Counted from the stretch's first letter, positions 31,301 through 42,329 are shown. The stretch is 64,000 nt of DNA from Takakia lepidozioides (GCA_030704615.1 CM060732.1:6820001-6884000); one strand, 5' to 3'. Program-made: numbers and translations. The notes: generated from the letters alone by a model not told the origin.

Positions 31301-33761
31301 AATGAGGCCAGCAGGACCTGATTGGTAACAAGAGCCCTACTAGCTATCGACAAGTGAATAAAGCTCCAGTGGATAAGTTTTTTCTTGAGTTTTGTAATCA
31401 CTGACTGGCACCTTTGCGTATTAGACAATCCGTGTCCAATGAGATGGCCGAGAAGCGTATGCGCCTGCCCTTCCTAAAGCCAATTGAGCCCCAAGTTTTG
31501 TCCCTACGGGGCTGAGTGAGATATTGGAGAATCTGGGTCAAGTCTAGATAAAATGGCCACTGTTTTTTTCCAATTGACTCTCAATCCCGAAGCCCCACAG
31601 AAAAGACGAATTTGGAGCATGAGGGACATATTACTCTGTGTGGAGTTGTCCACAAGGAGCGCCATATCATCTGACATGAGGGGATGAGGCAGCAATTTTC
31701 AGCCCAACGAGCTCTTTGTTGGCGTGCAGGAGGTGGTTAAGTGAATCAGCTGCCACCAAAAAAAAGAAAGGGGGCCAATGGGCATCCCTGTCTAACTGAT
31801 CGGTGAAGCTGAAAAGACGGGGAGAGATATCCATTGAGGATAACTCTACTGGATGCAGAATGAAGGAGAATTCGAACCCAGTTAAGGAAATCACTCGAAT
31901 ACTGACCTTGTGCAGGGTCTCGAACAGGAAAATCCAGTCCACGTTATCGAAAGCTTTTTCAAAGTCGAGCATGAGGAGAGCAAACGGCTGGTTATCAATC
32001 TGCGCCTGGAAGAGGGCTTCCTGCGCCAGAAGAATGTTGTCGAGGATCATCCTAGTTTTAAGGAACCCTGTCTGCTCCGGTCGAATTAGCTTGGAGAGGA
32101 AGGGCTGCAGGCGCAGGGCCAAGGCCTTCGCAATAATCTTATACGAAGCGTTGAGCAGCGTAATAGGTCTGTAGTTCGCAAGCTTATCCCTATCCCTTTT
32201 TTTGAACATGAGCGTGATGGCACCTTGAGATAGTTGGGAGGGCATAATCCCCTTAGCCAAAACATCCGAGGCCATCGCCAAAAAATCCTCCCCTATGTCT
32301 CCCTAGAGCATTTTGAAAACCTCCACGGGCAATCCATCCAGACCCGGTGACTTATTTGAGCTCAAAGATTCTGCGGCTTCCAAGAGTTTGAGGCTGGAGA
32401 AGGGAGCCGACAAAACTCCTCTCCTCCTCCGAGAGAATAGTGGGGACCTTGAGAAGGATCTCGGCTCTCTCCTGAGATTTGTCCGAAGTAGACGGACCAA
32501 AGAGCTTGGCAAAATAATCCGCAGCCAAATTAGACATGCATCTGGGCTCGGAAGTAGTAGCACCTTCTCCATGGATGTAGCACTTTGCCGCTGCCTAACC
32601 TTTTGGAAGAAATAATAGTTCATTTTTTCTCCCTTGAGAGACCAGGTAATGCCAGCCTTTCTCCTAATTGCCTAATCCTTCATAAAATCGCTAGATTTCT
32701 TTTTGCCTCCACAAGAGAGGCATACGTACTGGGCCCTACCGCACCAGATTCAATGAGCCATTGGCAATGCGAAATGCATTTGAGCAAAGCTTTTTCTTTC
32801 CTGGTTCGCTCGTTGGCCATCTGTTTTGAAAAGGCTCGGGCCACTTTCGTTGCAGCAAATAGTTTCTGCAGATACCTGAGAGTGGGAGTAGTGGTTGTGC
32901 CCGTTTCAAACCAGGTTTTTTTTTAAGGTTATGTACAAACGAGGGAGCTTTGTGCAGAAGCGGGTTTAATCTAAAGAAACCACGACCTTTGGCTTGGATC
33001 CCTGGTGGTACAATGGAGATGGATACCTACGCGTGATCGAAATCCGGCAACATTAGGGCCTGTACATGAACTCGAACCCACGATTTGGCCACAGAGGTGC
33101 AATAAAGTCTGTCCAATCTAGCCATGCACAAGTCAAGCGGGGCTCTATTGTTCGTCCAAGTGAATCGAATGGACTCCGAGTCGAAGGCATGTGTATCAGC
33201 CAGCCCCACTGAAAAACACAGGGAATTCCAAGCTGCTAGCTCATTTGGAGAGAGGGGATGCACCGATGACCCCAATTGGTCATTAAGGTTTTTAACCATA
33301 TTAAAATCTCCAGCCAAGAACCAATGCTCAACAAGTGGATAGGCAAGGATTTTGGAACGCAATAAGCACCATAGATCAATTCTCTCAGCGACGTCATTGG
33401 GGGCATAAATGTAAATAAAGGCACATGCTCCCATTGGGGCCGAGGGAAGAGTGAAACGACATTGCAATCTACCGACCACCCAAGTGTCCACTACCTCTTT
33501 CTCTCTAGTGCTGGTGAGATGAAGTTGGCAGTCCCTCCCCTAGAATCAGTGACAGTAGAGTTCCACCAGGCAACTGATACAGGCCATATGTCGGAGGTCA
33601 GGGGAGGCTATTTTTCGGGAGTCAAGCTTGTGCTCCTGTATGAAGATGATAGAACTCGAAGCGATGAATGAGGAAGCCCATCTCTGAATACGTCTCCTCT
33701 TCGGCATGGAGGCATCCAAGCCTATGCCTCTAATGTTCCAGGAAACAAGGGACCAAGTCAT
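31250..33761 (-). pseudogene. LINE B: L1-type non-LTR retrotransposon ORF2, broken
   Basis: Minus strand. ATG at 33761 begins an AP-type endonuclease (SWNIRGIG, FIQEHKL), continued after a frame change by YIYAPND, HWFLAGDFNMV and RFTWTNNRAPLDLCMARLDR (33491-33027). The RT follows: a helical linker (32623-32303, ending GLDGLPVEVFK), then YRPITLLNASYKIIAKALAL, RPEQTGFLKTRMILDNI, MLDFEKAFDNVDW (catalytic Asp) to about 31780, and MSDDMALLVD at 31667 where the catalytic YADD box is expected. The thumb region runs to about 31310. At least four frame interruptions. The 3' end of ORF2 and a poly(A) tail are missing, so the copy is truncated at the (TC)n tract. Plant L1 clade is the best fit. Confidence 0.8.
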
Positions 33762-33796
33762 GGGGTCCTATTGTAGCAGCCCATGACATTGCCATT

Positions 33797-34160
33797 TATG
33801 AATGTGCAGATCAGTGTACTAAATCCTGATACTGGCTTGTTTCAGTTCCGAAAATATGATAAGAGAAGGATGTTGCCCTTTTCTTATACACAATACATCC
33901 AGTTCCTTTCTAACCGACCTGTAAATCAGTCTTATAATGTGGTGGTCTCCCAAGCCTTCTCTATTCTGTATATTTCCAGCAACACTGACTTTGCCTGTGA
34001 ATGCTGTGTTCTTATCCAAACCCTTGGGAGGAATGGCTTCAAGACCAAGAAGCTGGTTCGAATCCTGATAAAGTTCCTGGAACATGGCTCTTTTCCTGGT
34101 CTCCACTTCCCACTACACGAGCTAATTACCAAGCTAAGAGGTACAATGGATTCCTCATGA
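33797..34160 (+). pseudogene. Reverse transcriptase copy 1, C-terminal part
   Basis: Plus-strand frame encoding KYDKRRMLPFSYTQYIQFLS, then SNRP, a helical stretch and NGFKTKKLVRILIKFLE. It is nearly identical to 55330-55700, where it directly follows the RT core on the same strand. Here it lies 5 kb from the core and in opposite orientation, so it marks the right breakpoint of an inversion. Confidence 0.65.
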
Positions 34161-34199
34161 CCTTATACATGTCCTCTTCTGTTCAAGTGCCTGAAATGT

Positions 34200-34425
34200 G
34201 TTTGAGGGGAGGAAGTAGGCTTTTCCAACCCCTTTGGCAATTTTGTCCCGGGGTTGGGAACTATTTTTTGCAGAGGGAGAAACCTTATGAAGGGGTCTGG
34301 TATGCACTCCCTTACGGGATGAGTGCATACCACACTCACTCCATAAGGGACTGCCATACCAGGGGCTGGTTGGTGGGTGCCCCCTCCCTCCCTCCTTGGA
34401 ATTGGCCGGTTTTATAAGTGATAAT
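34200..34425 (+). repeat. RT-element tail: GTATGCACTC hairpin region, copy 1
   Basis: Contains a palindrome with arms GTATGCACTC and GAGTGCATAC around CCTTACGGGAT, nested within a wider pairing of CCCTTACGG with CCATAAGGG. The block matches 55740-55930 and, in reverse complement and with CCCGTAAGG-type variants, 43700-43790. The last belongs to a different element group. Confidence 0.7.
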
Positions 34426-34870
34426 TTCCTGTTTTTTCATCCATACCGGATGGACTCTGGCAATTTTTTCACCCGCCCTATAACAAATTTTTCATCCATA
34501 CCGGATGAACTACCAAGGTGGACACTGAATTACCTCTAAGCTGAGTCTTTGATTTTTCATTCCTCTTTTATTGACTTTCATCCATACCGGATGAGTTACC
34601 AGAGAATGAGGAATTACTATTTTTCCATCCATACCGGATGAAAAATGACATGATATTATTTTTTTCATTCCTCTTTTATTGCTTTTTTATCCGTACTGGA
34701 TAAGGCAATTTTTTTTGGGATGTTGAATTACCTGTTAGGATGTAAAACCGATGCCTCGGATGTTATCTACTGTTTTTTCATCCTACCGATGGACTTTTTC
34801 CAACGGATGAACTCAATGATTTTTTCATCTGAACTGGATGAAATGTACAGCTTTTGATGGCCCTGGACTG
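34425..34870. repeat. Array of TTTCATCC/GGATGAA hairpins, copy 1
   Basis: About seven short inverted repeats of the form TTCATCC-ATAC-CGGATGAA and variants (TATCCGTACTGGATA, TCATCTGAACTGGATGAA), each preceded by a T-rich stretch and spaced at 45-95 bases. It ends before a conserved AACCCTAACCCCTACCCTAAAACC-type tail near 34910-34940. The second copy is at 55960-56400. Confidence 0.8.
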
Positions 34871-34959
34871 ATGTTAATTACCCTTAATTATGGTTAATTA
34901 AGGAGTGAAACCCTAACCCCTACCCTAAAACCTACTGTTTAACCTAGCTACGGATGACA

Positions 34960-35115
34960 TCAACAACTTCATTCTATACCATGTATAATTGCCCCAAGAC
35001 ATGCATCATGTAAGGCATCTTGGCATGGAAGAATGGGTGTTGTCACTTGGTATGCTATGACAAGATTGGAAGTGTTAGATGGTGCCCTGTCATGGGCTAT
35101 TTATGTCTCAACGTC
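34960..35115. repeat. Composite of sequences repeated at 57.7 and 58.5 kb
   Basis: 34975-35030 (CCATGTATAATTGCCCCAAG...) is the reverse complement of 57735-57795, part of the ~195-bp tandem repeat. The adjoining 35030-35108 (GGGTGTTGTCACTTGGTATG...) matches 58485-58560 on the same strand almost perfectly. The two pieces are joined here but 0.7 kb apart, and in different relative orientation, at 57.7-58.6 kb. Confidence 0.7.
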
Positions 35116-36420
35116 TCACTTGGTTGTCTAACTGTTTTAACTAACATTCCTGGCATTTGTCAGTGTGAATGTTCATGTCTGCCTCGAGAATATGGTAGTA
35201 TCCACCTTTACGAAAATCTGTAAGGACTATGTTATTGGTGCACCGAATTCCCCATCATTGCCAACCATCCCCAATATGAAATCGGAGCTCCCACCTTCAT
35301 GCATGTATCTTGAAACTTTCTGACGGGACTTCAAAGTGGGACTTCCAATCTTCGATGGCCTCCGCAGATCCAAGTACGCGATGCCACTGAGCCTTCGTCT
35401 CTCAATATACAGAATCCCATATGTGCCAACTTCGTGCGGTGTTCGATTCCCACGCTATAGTGTGTTGTCCTCCCCAACTTGGGAGAACAAGGATCCCAAA
35501 CGAGGGAGGACTTTGCCAAGTGACGGAGACTCAGCCTTTGTTCCAAATTTAAGCTCAAACCAGGCATAGTGTATTTGGAAGAAGAAAAGAAAGATGTCCC
35601 TGGACAGGTTGATGAGACCATTGTGGTGCTACATGCCGACAGATGTTGCAGAATTGAGTGGCATGTACCCCCATCAGACACCATTTTGTATCGCACTGTG
35701 GGAATGCCCATTCTGTACCCAAATCAGTCGCTGCCCACACCATCCGCAAAAGAGTCGGGAAATCGACATGCGACCACTGCCACCAGAGAGGTATTTACTG
35801 CACGTGGGTGGGGGGCACTTATGTGCACTTGCCAATAGTGGGCATGTCTATCCTGAGTCATAGTCTGTAGCAACTATGACAGGCCTGACATTATGTAATA
35901 TGAAATCCAGGGAAATCCTGCTGTCATTGATACTTGCATACTGTCATATTCTATGCATTCTGCCTTGTAAAAGGCTTGGAGGGTAATCTCAATTTTCGGG
36001 AGATTGCTGGGAAGCTGGACACCGACCACAATGCCATCACTGAAGATCTGGTGAGGAACATGGTGAGAGAGGATAGACTACACAAACAACATGATGGTAT
36101 CTTCCTCCGCGGGGCACGGAAGAAAGCCCAAGATTCATGCAAACATTCATGGAGATGTGTTCACTAGAAGGGGGAACAGTAGTTGATCTGACAGTGGGAT
36201 GCGGGTTCTATGCATGATTATCCAGGTATATTATTTTTCCCATGAAGAACCCGCGTACATTCACTTGTCAAGGCCGGATAATATCGATGAGGATTGGGAT
36301 TGATTGAAGTAGCGGCAACAGTCTTGGCGACAGTCTTGTGCACCGTAGTGGGGTAGATGACATTATGGAACATGCACATGACAACTTTTTTTAATGTGGT
36401 GGGATGTGTACATGACTAAC
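35116..36420. other. Unassigned region upstream of the TNP2 fragment
   Basis: Several short frames on both strands (for example plus 35569-35838, plus 35934-36167, minus 35711-35331). Plus-strand coding around 35600-35880 has scattered Cys/His pairs (CDHCHQ, CPFC) and may be exons of the same CACTA-type gene as 36420-36680, but I see no diagnostic motif. Confidence 0.3.
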
Positions 36421-36680
36421 TGTTTGCTCGGGGCTAAACACCAAAGGGTACCATGAATGCTTGCATTGTGGCGATGATCTTGATGCACATAGCTCCCGCC
36501 ATCTTCACAAGATGGAGTATCCCAACTACCGCAAGTTTCTTCCTATGAGCTATCGATGGAGAAAAAAAGAGAAACATTTGTTTGATGACAAAGAGGAAGT
36601 AGGTCCCCCCCCCTGTGACACCATCCGGGCAGTTTTGGGAGGACTGATGGAAGGAAGCCCATGCGGGCACGGTCGGTGAA
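36420..36680 (+). pseudogene. CACTA (En/Spm) TNP2-type transposase fragment
   Basis: The plus-strand frame reads HECLHCGDDLDAH (a CxxC with following acidic residues), then YPNYRKFLPMSYRWR, KKEKHLFDDKEE and GPPPCDTI. TNP2 transposases have a conserved CxxCG..T/D, then a Y.GHRRFLP..H.YR segment, an F.G..E motif and a P-rich turn, in that order and spacing. The match is partial (NYRKFLP for GHRRFLP), and neither a longer frame nor CACTA termini were found nearby. It is a degenerate fragment. Confidence 0.55.
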
Positions 36681-37660
36681 GTGGACGTGTCCTGCATGAA
36701 GCGACTTTCAATCTTCGACGAGTTGTCATATTGGGCGGTACATATTCCACAACAACACCATCAATATCCTTATGCATGCATGTGATATTACACATTTTGT
36801 ATGAGTTACATTATCACTTTCACGTCAAAATATTTGTGTAAGTATTTGTGGGTGCAAAGTTTCAAACCTAAACAAAATCATTTGTCCCCCCAATGATGCG
36901 TTCACCCTATCAACCAATTTTGTTTATTAATGTGAAAGAAAATCCTCTCATGCCATTGCACCCATCAAATGGATGTGGCTCAAGCTCACTCCCACATGTG
37001 CTTAAATATGTGCACACACATGTGCAAAGATTCAACGAAAAAAAAAAAAAAAAAAAAAAAACATTTTCCTCCCCAACGACGCACTCACCCTTGAACCAAT
37101 TTTGAATTAAATTGAATTTAAAATAAATATTTGCATTTAAAAAATATAGGATTGCGGTTTTGAGGGGCGTAATGATTTTATTTTTGGCTCTATTTATTTC
37201 TGTGACATCGGGGTTTGCACCACTATATCCATGCAAAACATTGGACAAAAAAAAATGGAAAAAAAAAAATGTGTTTCTAGGGTCACTTTTGCATAACTCT
37301 CTATGAAGAGTGCATAAAGTTGAAGATAACTCAACTTTGGAGTGCAAATGAGAGAAGAAAATATGGTTATAGGTCCAAATGACTTTTGTTTACTCCCAAA
37401 TTTTGCATGCACATTGCATATGCTGTCATTGGCTTCAGAATGGAATAAAAAAAATATCATGTGCCGGCAAAACGCAGTTTTTCGTCTCTACGACACGTAG
37501 CTGCGTTCAACACTTGAATGACCCATTGAATGAACTTGGTTCAAGCTCATACATGTGCATAAGTATGTTCAGAACATATATGCAAAGTTGCAACCCACAT
37601 GAACAACAAGAAAAGATATTTACACCAATCAATTAATGGGATGTATACAAAGTACATCAT
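36681..37660. other. A/T-rich region with a diverged internal direct repeat
   Basis: No gene seen. A 23-base poly(A) run lies at about 37038-37062. The phrase GGCTCAAGCTCACTCCCACATGTGC... (about 36978) recurs in diverged form as GGTTCAAGCTCATACATGTGC (about 37539), so 36890-37060 and 37480-37620 are related. Both precede A-rich stretches, which may mark tails of a SINE-like or LINE-like repeat. Confidence 0.45.
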
Positions 37661-37668
37661 GAGAATAT

Positions 37669-38160
37669 CTATAATGCCCCTCTATGCGATCCCTGTCTCA
37701 AAGGAACCCTATTTCTATCATACACATCCCACTCATGCTGTAACCGGAGGTCCCAATCATCCCGTGAAAACTCGTATGATGCAAATAGCTCGATGCCAGC
37801 CCTAATAGTCCTACTAGCACATGTCATCACAAACATGTACATCCCCTCACAGTATACCGATGTATGACCACAAAAGCTCTCATGCCCATCACTTCGCTCA
37901 TCCCATACTACATTGGTTCTCCTAGGATGACCAAAAGAACTATTGACCAGCCCAGCAACGTGGCCGAAGATATCGGGGTCACCATCATAAAATCTGATCT
38001 CAATGGGAGACAGCCCCCGTCTACGTACATCCTGTCCGTTGACACACAAAATGTAGGGTAGGATATATGGGGCTTCGAGGCGTAATGTACGGAACTCCCC
38101 GGAGGTGTAGTATGGACCGTAGTAGGGAAACAAGTCCACCGACCACCTCGGGCTTAGCAC
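37669..38160 (-). CDS. SET-domain-like protein fragment
   Basis: A 163-residue frame. Its middle reads FGHVAGLVNSSFGHPRRTNV, with VW next, and later MYMFVMTCASRTIRAGIELF followed by ASYEF. The arrangement of an N/H-rich motif (the family's xxxFxNHSCxPN position) followed 35-40 residues later by A.R.I..G.EL...Y is that of the C-terminal half of SET lysine methyltransferases, including the terminal Tyr. The Cys after the Asn motif and the usual NHSC are replaced (NSSFG). Upstream YILCVNGQDVRRRG could be the preceding beta strands. No post-SET Cys cluster. It may be a SET-like fold captured by a mobile element. The start codon is uncertain. Confidence 0.4.
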   Translation of the reverse strand: MLSPRWSVDLFPYYGPYYTSGEFRTLRLEAPYILPYILCVNGQDVRRRGLSPIEIRFYDGDPDIFGHVAGLVNSSFGHPRRTNVVWDERSDGHESFCGHTSVYCEGMYMFVMTCASRTIRAGIELFASYEFSRDDWDLRLQHEWDVYDRNRVPLRQGSHRGAL

Positions 38161-39140
38161 CAGGTTGGTTTCTCTTCCACCCTCAACCCTACTCTCTCAA
38201 CTCCCTCTCTCCCAAAGAACAAATGGAAACGTGGGGGGGGGAGGGGGAGGAGGTGCTTCAAGCACTTAGAAAAAACAATGGGCGCGACGCCTATGTGCGA
38301 CGCCTGCGCCCTGCCTTTAAAAAAAAATTCAAACTGGGTATTTGCGACGGTGGGTTGTCGCTGCTTGTGACCCCCGGCCTCACAAATCCAAAAAATGTGT
38401 CGCACGATGCGACGCGTTGGTGTCGCAGGTAGTGACGTCTGGGCTTTTTAGGTTTAGGGTTTTGGGCCTTTTGGGGTTCTTATTTTTTTTAATAATAAAT
38501 AAATAAATAAAAATTAAATAATAATAATAATTTTTAATATGGTACTGCGGTAGGGTCTTTGTTTTTCTTTATGGTGCTGGGTTTTGGATTGGCGGTTTTG
38601 GCTATGGGTCTTGGGTTGAAAGGATAAACGGTGTAATTAGGATTCACATATCCAAAAAGTGGTTCAATCTGATAAGCGCAAAGCGCTGGGTCTCAGTAAA
38701 TATTTCCATGGTGTGGGCAACTGAAGATAGAAGATGAGGAAGGATTTATTGTCTTGGGCTCTCTCACCAGAGGAATGCTCCGCCTTTGTTTACCAATTTT
38801 GAAAGTCCCGAGGCTGAGGCAAAGGCCCAGGCCCTTAGGCAATGTGGGACTGGTCTTTTTGGGATTTGCTTTTTTCTTTATAGGATTTTTTTGATACTGG
38901 GTTTTGGAGTTTGAATTTCGTAGGGTCGTTACGGCCTCCTGGCATTGGGGCGTAACGACCCCTTGCTGTCGTAGGGTGGAAAAGGCACATAGGGTTTTTT
39001 CGCCAACAATTTTTAAGAAGTGAAAGTGCTGGTGGTGTGTGTTAATTAGGATGTGATGGTGATGAAACATCGACCCGTCTCCCTCTTGGATGGGGAGGCA
39101 GTACCACATATCGATTGTGGCCTAGGAACGACCGTTTTTT
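38161..39140. other. Unassigned, with AT-rich and telomere-like words
   Basis: 38440-38470 reads GGTTTAGGGTTTTGGG, reminiscent of the plant telomere repeat but only one or two copies long. 38480-38540 is an (ATAA)n-type AT-rich tract. 38280-38430 contains repeated GCGACGC words. A 138-residue minus frame (39109-38693) is not convincing. Confidence 0.4.
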
Positions 39141-40060
39141 CATGGCGAGGAGCGACCCATTGCACCTGATCCAATACAGGCTGGCGGACACAATCGTAGA
39201 AGGGACTAGGGCCAAATTTTAGGTGATGCGAAGGATGCTGACACTCCGGGATCGAGTCGGGCGCGCCGCGGGTTGCCCCCTCGTGGACCACCCCGTGGTG
39301 AGAGCCCTGCTAGTCCAGAGGCACAACGCCCACGCACGTCCACCTTTGACCCCCACGATAGGATTGAGTGTTGGTGCACTAAATGTTGGGCACGGATACC
39401 GCCGGGCGGCACCAGACCACCGAGGCGGCGACCGCATATTGTCAAAAAATATTACGCGAAGAACTTGATTGCGGATGCGGCAAAGGTGAGTATTTTTCCA
39501 CCCCCTCTCATTAACATTCATTCATAGTACATTTGGTATATCTAATAATATAGTATGATTGGTAAGCTTACATAAAACCAAATTACGATATAAATATTGA
39601 TACGTCATATACTACGCATATTGCAGCTATGACTTGATGCCCAAGCTCGCAATCACATTGCACGGGAGACATTTCGCGCCGGTCTGCTTGCAGAATTTGT
39701 GCTAGAGCCTGTGCCCGATGTAACCAGTTGGTTCCCCCAGCACCACGTAGATGAGATGTATAGGGTTGAGGGGTATTGTAGGTGTCGGAGGCGTTATGGC
39801 CGGCAACGAGCAGCTCCCCCCCCCCCCCCCCTCCGGTTTTCCTCAAGCGGTCCCCCTGATCCAGTGTCCTCATCTGACGATTCTCCGCGCCGTACATGCA
39901 GTAGCAGCTTGCAGGCCGATTGTGGCCTTCCCCCCCGCCCCCCGTCTGTTTCTTTGCCTGATCCGGACGTTGTACCCCCGGTTGCACCTCCGGCATTACA
40001 TCCTCAACCACCTCCACTTTCATATCCTCCGCGGGAAGAGATGACGCAACGAAAAATAAA
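39141..40060 (+). CDS. Hypothetical transposon-type gene, spliced
   Basis: Plus-strand coding can be followed in pieces: MARSDPLHLIQYRLADTIVE from about 39139; an Arg/Pro-rich stretch leading to ECWCTKCWARIPPGG and HIVKKYYAKNLIADAAK, ending at a GTGAGT donor (39486); and after a probable intron ARETFRAGLLAEFVLEPVP, SWFPQHHVDEMYRVEGYC and a long Pro-rich tail to about 40060. The CxxC next to R..VKKYY resembles the N-terminal Cys motif of CACTA transposases, but this is weak. The acceptor near 39625 leaves a stop in the required frame, so the copy may be broken. Family not established. Confidence 0.35.
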
Positions 40061-40986
40061 TAAATAATAAAAATAGGTGGGGGAATCACTGAGCAACTGC
40101 TGCTCAGTCACGCGCGCCCCCCCCCCCCCCCCCCCCCCCCCGCCCCCCCCAACCTTCCCACTCTCTCCCTCTCTTTTATCTCTATCCCTCTCCCTCTCTC
40201 TTTTTAACTTTTTCTGACCCCTCTTTCTCTCTCTGGGGGTTTTTTTTTTGTGAGCAACACAAAAGAGAGAGAGAGAGAGATAAAGAGGGAGAGGGAGAGA
40301 GGGAGAGATCAAGAAACTAATAAAATAATAATTTTAAAAAAAAAAAATGGAGGGGGGGGGGGGTGGAGTGACGAGCTAAGTTGTGCCTCGTCCCTCACTT
40401 TCTCTGTTGCCCTAAACTCGGGTTCACCTCTCTCTCCCCTGTGTGGTAGAAACGCCGTGCAAAGGCGGGAGCAAAAGAAGCTGAAGAGAGAGAGAGAGAG
40501 AGAGGCGTGGGTGAGCGGGGATGAGAGGCCCTGCAGTGGCGGGGACCCGCGCCGTTGGCAGCCGCGACAGCAGCGCCGGCGCCACCACCAACAGCAGCAG
40601 CAACAGCAGAGGTAGGTCAGGGTAAAGAGGTGGTCTATGGCTTTGTCTCTGACATGTGGGATCAAGGGAAAGATGTCGAGAATTGTCCATAATTTGTATG
40701 TCATACCAAAAGTGTGTGTGTGAGAGAGAGAGAGGGGGAGAGAGAGGGACAGAGCGAGAGAGGGAGGGAGAGAGAGGAAGAGATAACGAAACCGTGGAAA
40801 AATAAAAAAATAAAAAAATGACTGAGCAGCTGCTGCTCAATCCCCCCCCCCCCCCCACCTTCCCACTCTCTCCATCTCTTTTGTCTCTATCCCTCTCCTT
40901 CTCTCTTTTTAACTTTTTCTGACCCTTCTCTCCCTCTCTGGTTTTTTTTTTTTTTGTGAGCAACACAAAAGAGAGGGAGAGAGAGG
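40035..40986. repeat. Palindrome/C-run spacer module, copy 0
   Basis: Built of two related submodules. Each has GAAGAGAT-AACG or GATGACG, an A/T-rich piece, a palindrome with arms GACTGAGCAGC (variants), a run of C (40117-40141 is 25 C), CTTCCCACTCTCTCC, a CT-rich tract, TTTTTAACTTTTTCTGACC, then T-rich and GTGAGCAACACAAAAGAG. Between them lies a GCGGGGACCCGCGCCGTTGGCAGCC-type segment with CAG/CAACAG repeats. Copies: 48070-49010 and 51410-52077; a single submodule occurs at 60051-60140. Confidence 0.8.
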
Positions 40987-42329
40987 GAAGATACTTTTTG
41001 TCATGTCAACACAAAGACAGGACCCCTAGGGTCGTTGTCATGAAAGAATAATCAGACATATCAGCCACTTAACAGTGGCACCATCCATCAATCATCAAGC
41101 TTAGAAAATCCAGAATTACATCCATGCACAGTAATGTGTTCATGTCAGTAATTATTCATAACCCAAAGAGTATGCCACTAATGCTGATTGACCACCAGTC
41201 ATGATCATGATACACATTCAGAGGTCTGGGTGGGATGGCGGGTACTTGACCATATTTTGGCCTTGATGTGTTGCAAGTCAAAAGGTCATACAGATTTACT
41301 GTCCGCAAGCTGTAATCCAAGCATACTTACTCAAACCCCATGGGTGTCATGGAGGGTTTTTTTAAGAAGGCAAAAAGAACAAAAAGAACACTTGGAGATC
41401 ACAGATTTAAATACCTTGCCCTGTCAGTATTTGTTTAGACTGGTCTGCAACACAGCTTGCCCCCACAGGGGAGGTGGATATGTCTGGTAAGTTTTCCAGG
41501 ATACCCCTATATCTTTATTTCATGCTACAGCTGAAAATCAAATTTCATGACACAGCAAGGTAAATATAAAGGACTGCATACACATCCTGTGACAGTATAT
41601 GATATTGTCAGTACACCCTTCACATCATTCCACATTTGACCATGTCATTACACCATGTCCAGGGGGTATTTCCACTTGACCACCCTGGCTGCCTCAAGAA
41701 CCAGTTACCAGTTATATCGTTGCCATATTTCAGTGTCAACCGAATATCCACAGGTAGAATCTTCACCATACCCTGGCCTAAGCATCTAGCTAACCAAGCC
41801 ATCCGGGTTGGAACATAACAGGGGCATTTTACCAACATGGGTACCCGAATAGCTGCAACAAACAGTTCCTTGCATCCTCTCAATTTGTTCCAACTACCAT
41901 AAGGTAAGCAAAGCAAACTAGGGCCTGGAAAACAGATGTGTGTCTCTCACACAAGCCATCATAAACCCGGCTGTCACAACAAAGCAGAGGTTTTCCACTG
42001 GTTGGGCCGAAATAGCCCATCATAGAAAGCATTACACTTGTTCTTCATAAATAATGGAAGTAAAGAGGTAGGATCAAGAAAAACCATAGAGTAGTTTAGT
42101 TTTTCAACATTTAGGATGAGTCCCTCGCAAGCGATTCCTTCCCCTCCTCGGCAATCCCACTTGGCATCCAACAGCACCTAGACATCAGTATATCAAGTGG
42201 AAGCCCTCACTTGTGCCCGTCCCAAAAACAACCACAACGCATTGTGAGTTATTGAGGATGCACGAGGTGAGTAGCAGGCTTCTACACTTGCTATCGAGGT
42301 CAAATACACTTCAATCTAAGCGCAGAGAA

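Noticed and set aside
34870-34920. Possible hammerhead-ribozyme core (CTGATG, AT-rich stem, GTGAAAC)
   Set aside because: The conserved CTGANGA core has T at its last position, and no convincing stem I/III or cleavage site could be drawn. Penelope-like elements can carry such ribozymes, so a covariance scan is worthwhile, but I cannot support it.
35390-35460. tRNA-like B box GTTCGATTCCCAC with a possible A box nearby
   Set aside because: A and B boxes are on opposite strands and no cloverleaf can be drawn.
38440-38470. Telomere-like GGTTTAGGGTTTTGGG
   Set aside because: Only one or two imperfect units; no tandem array.
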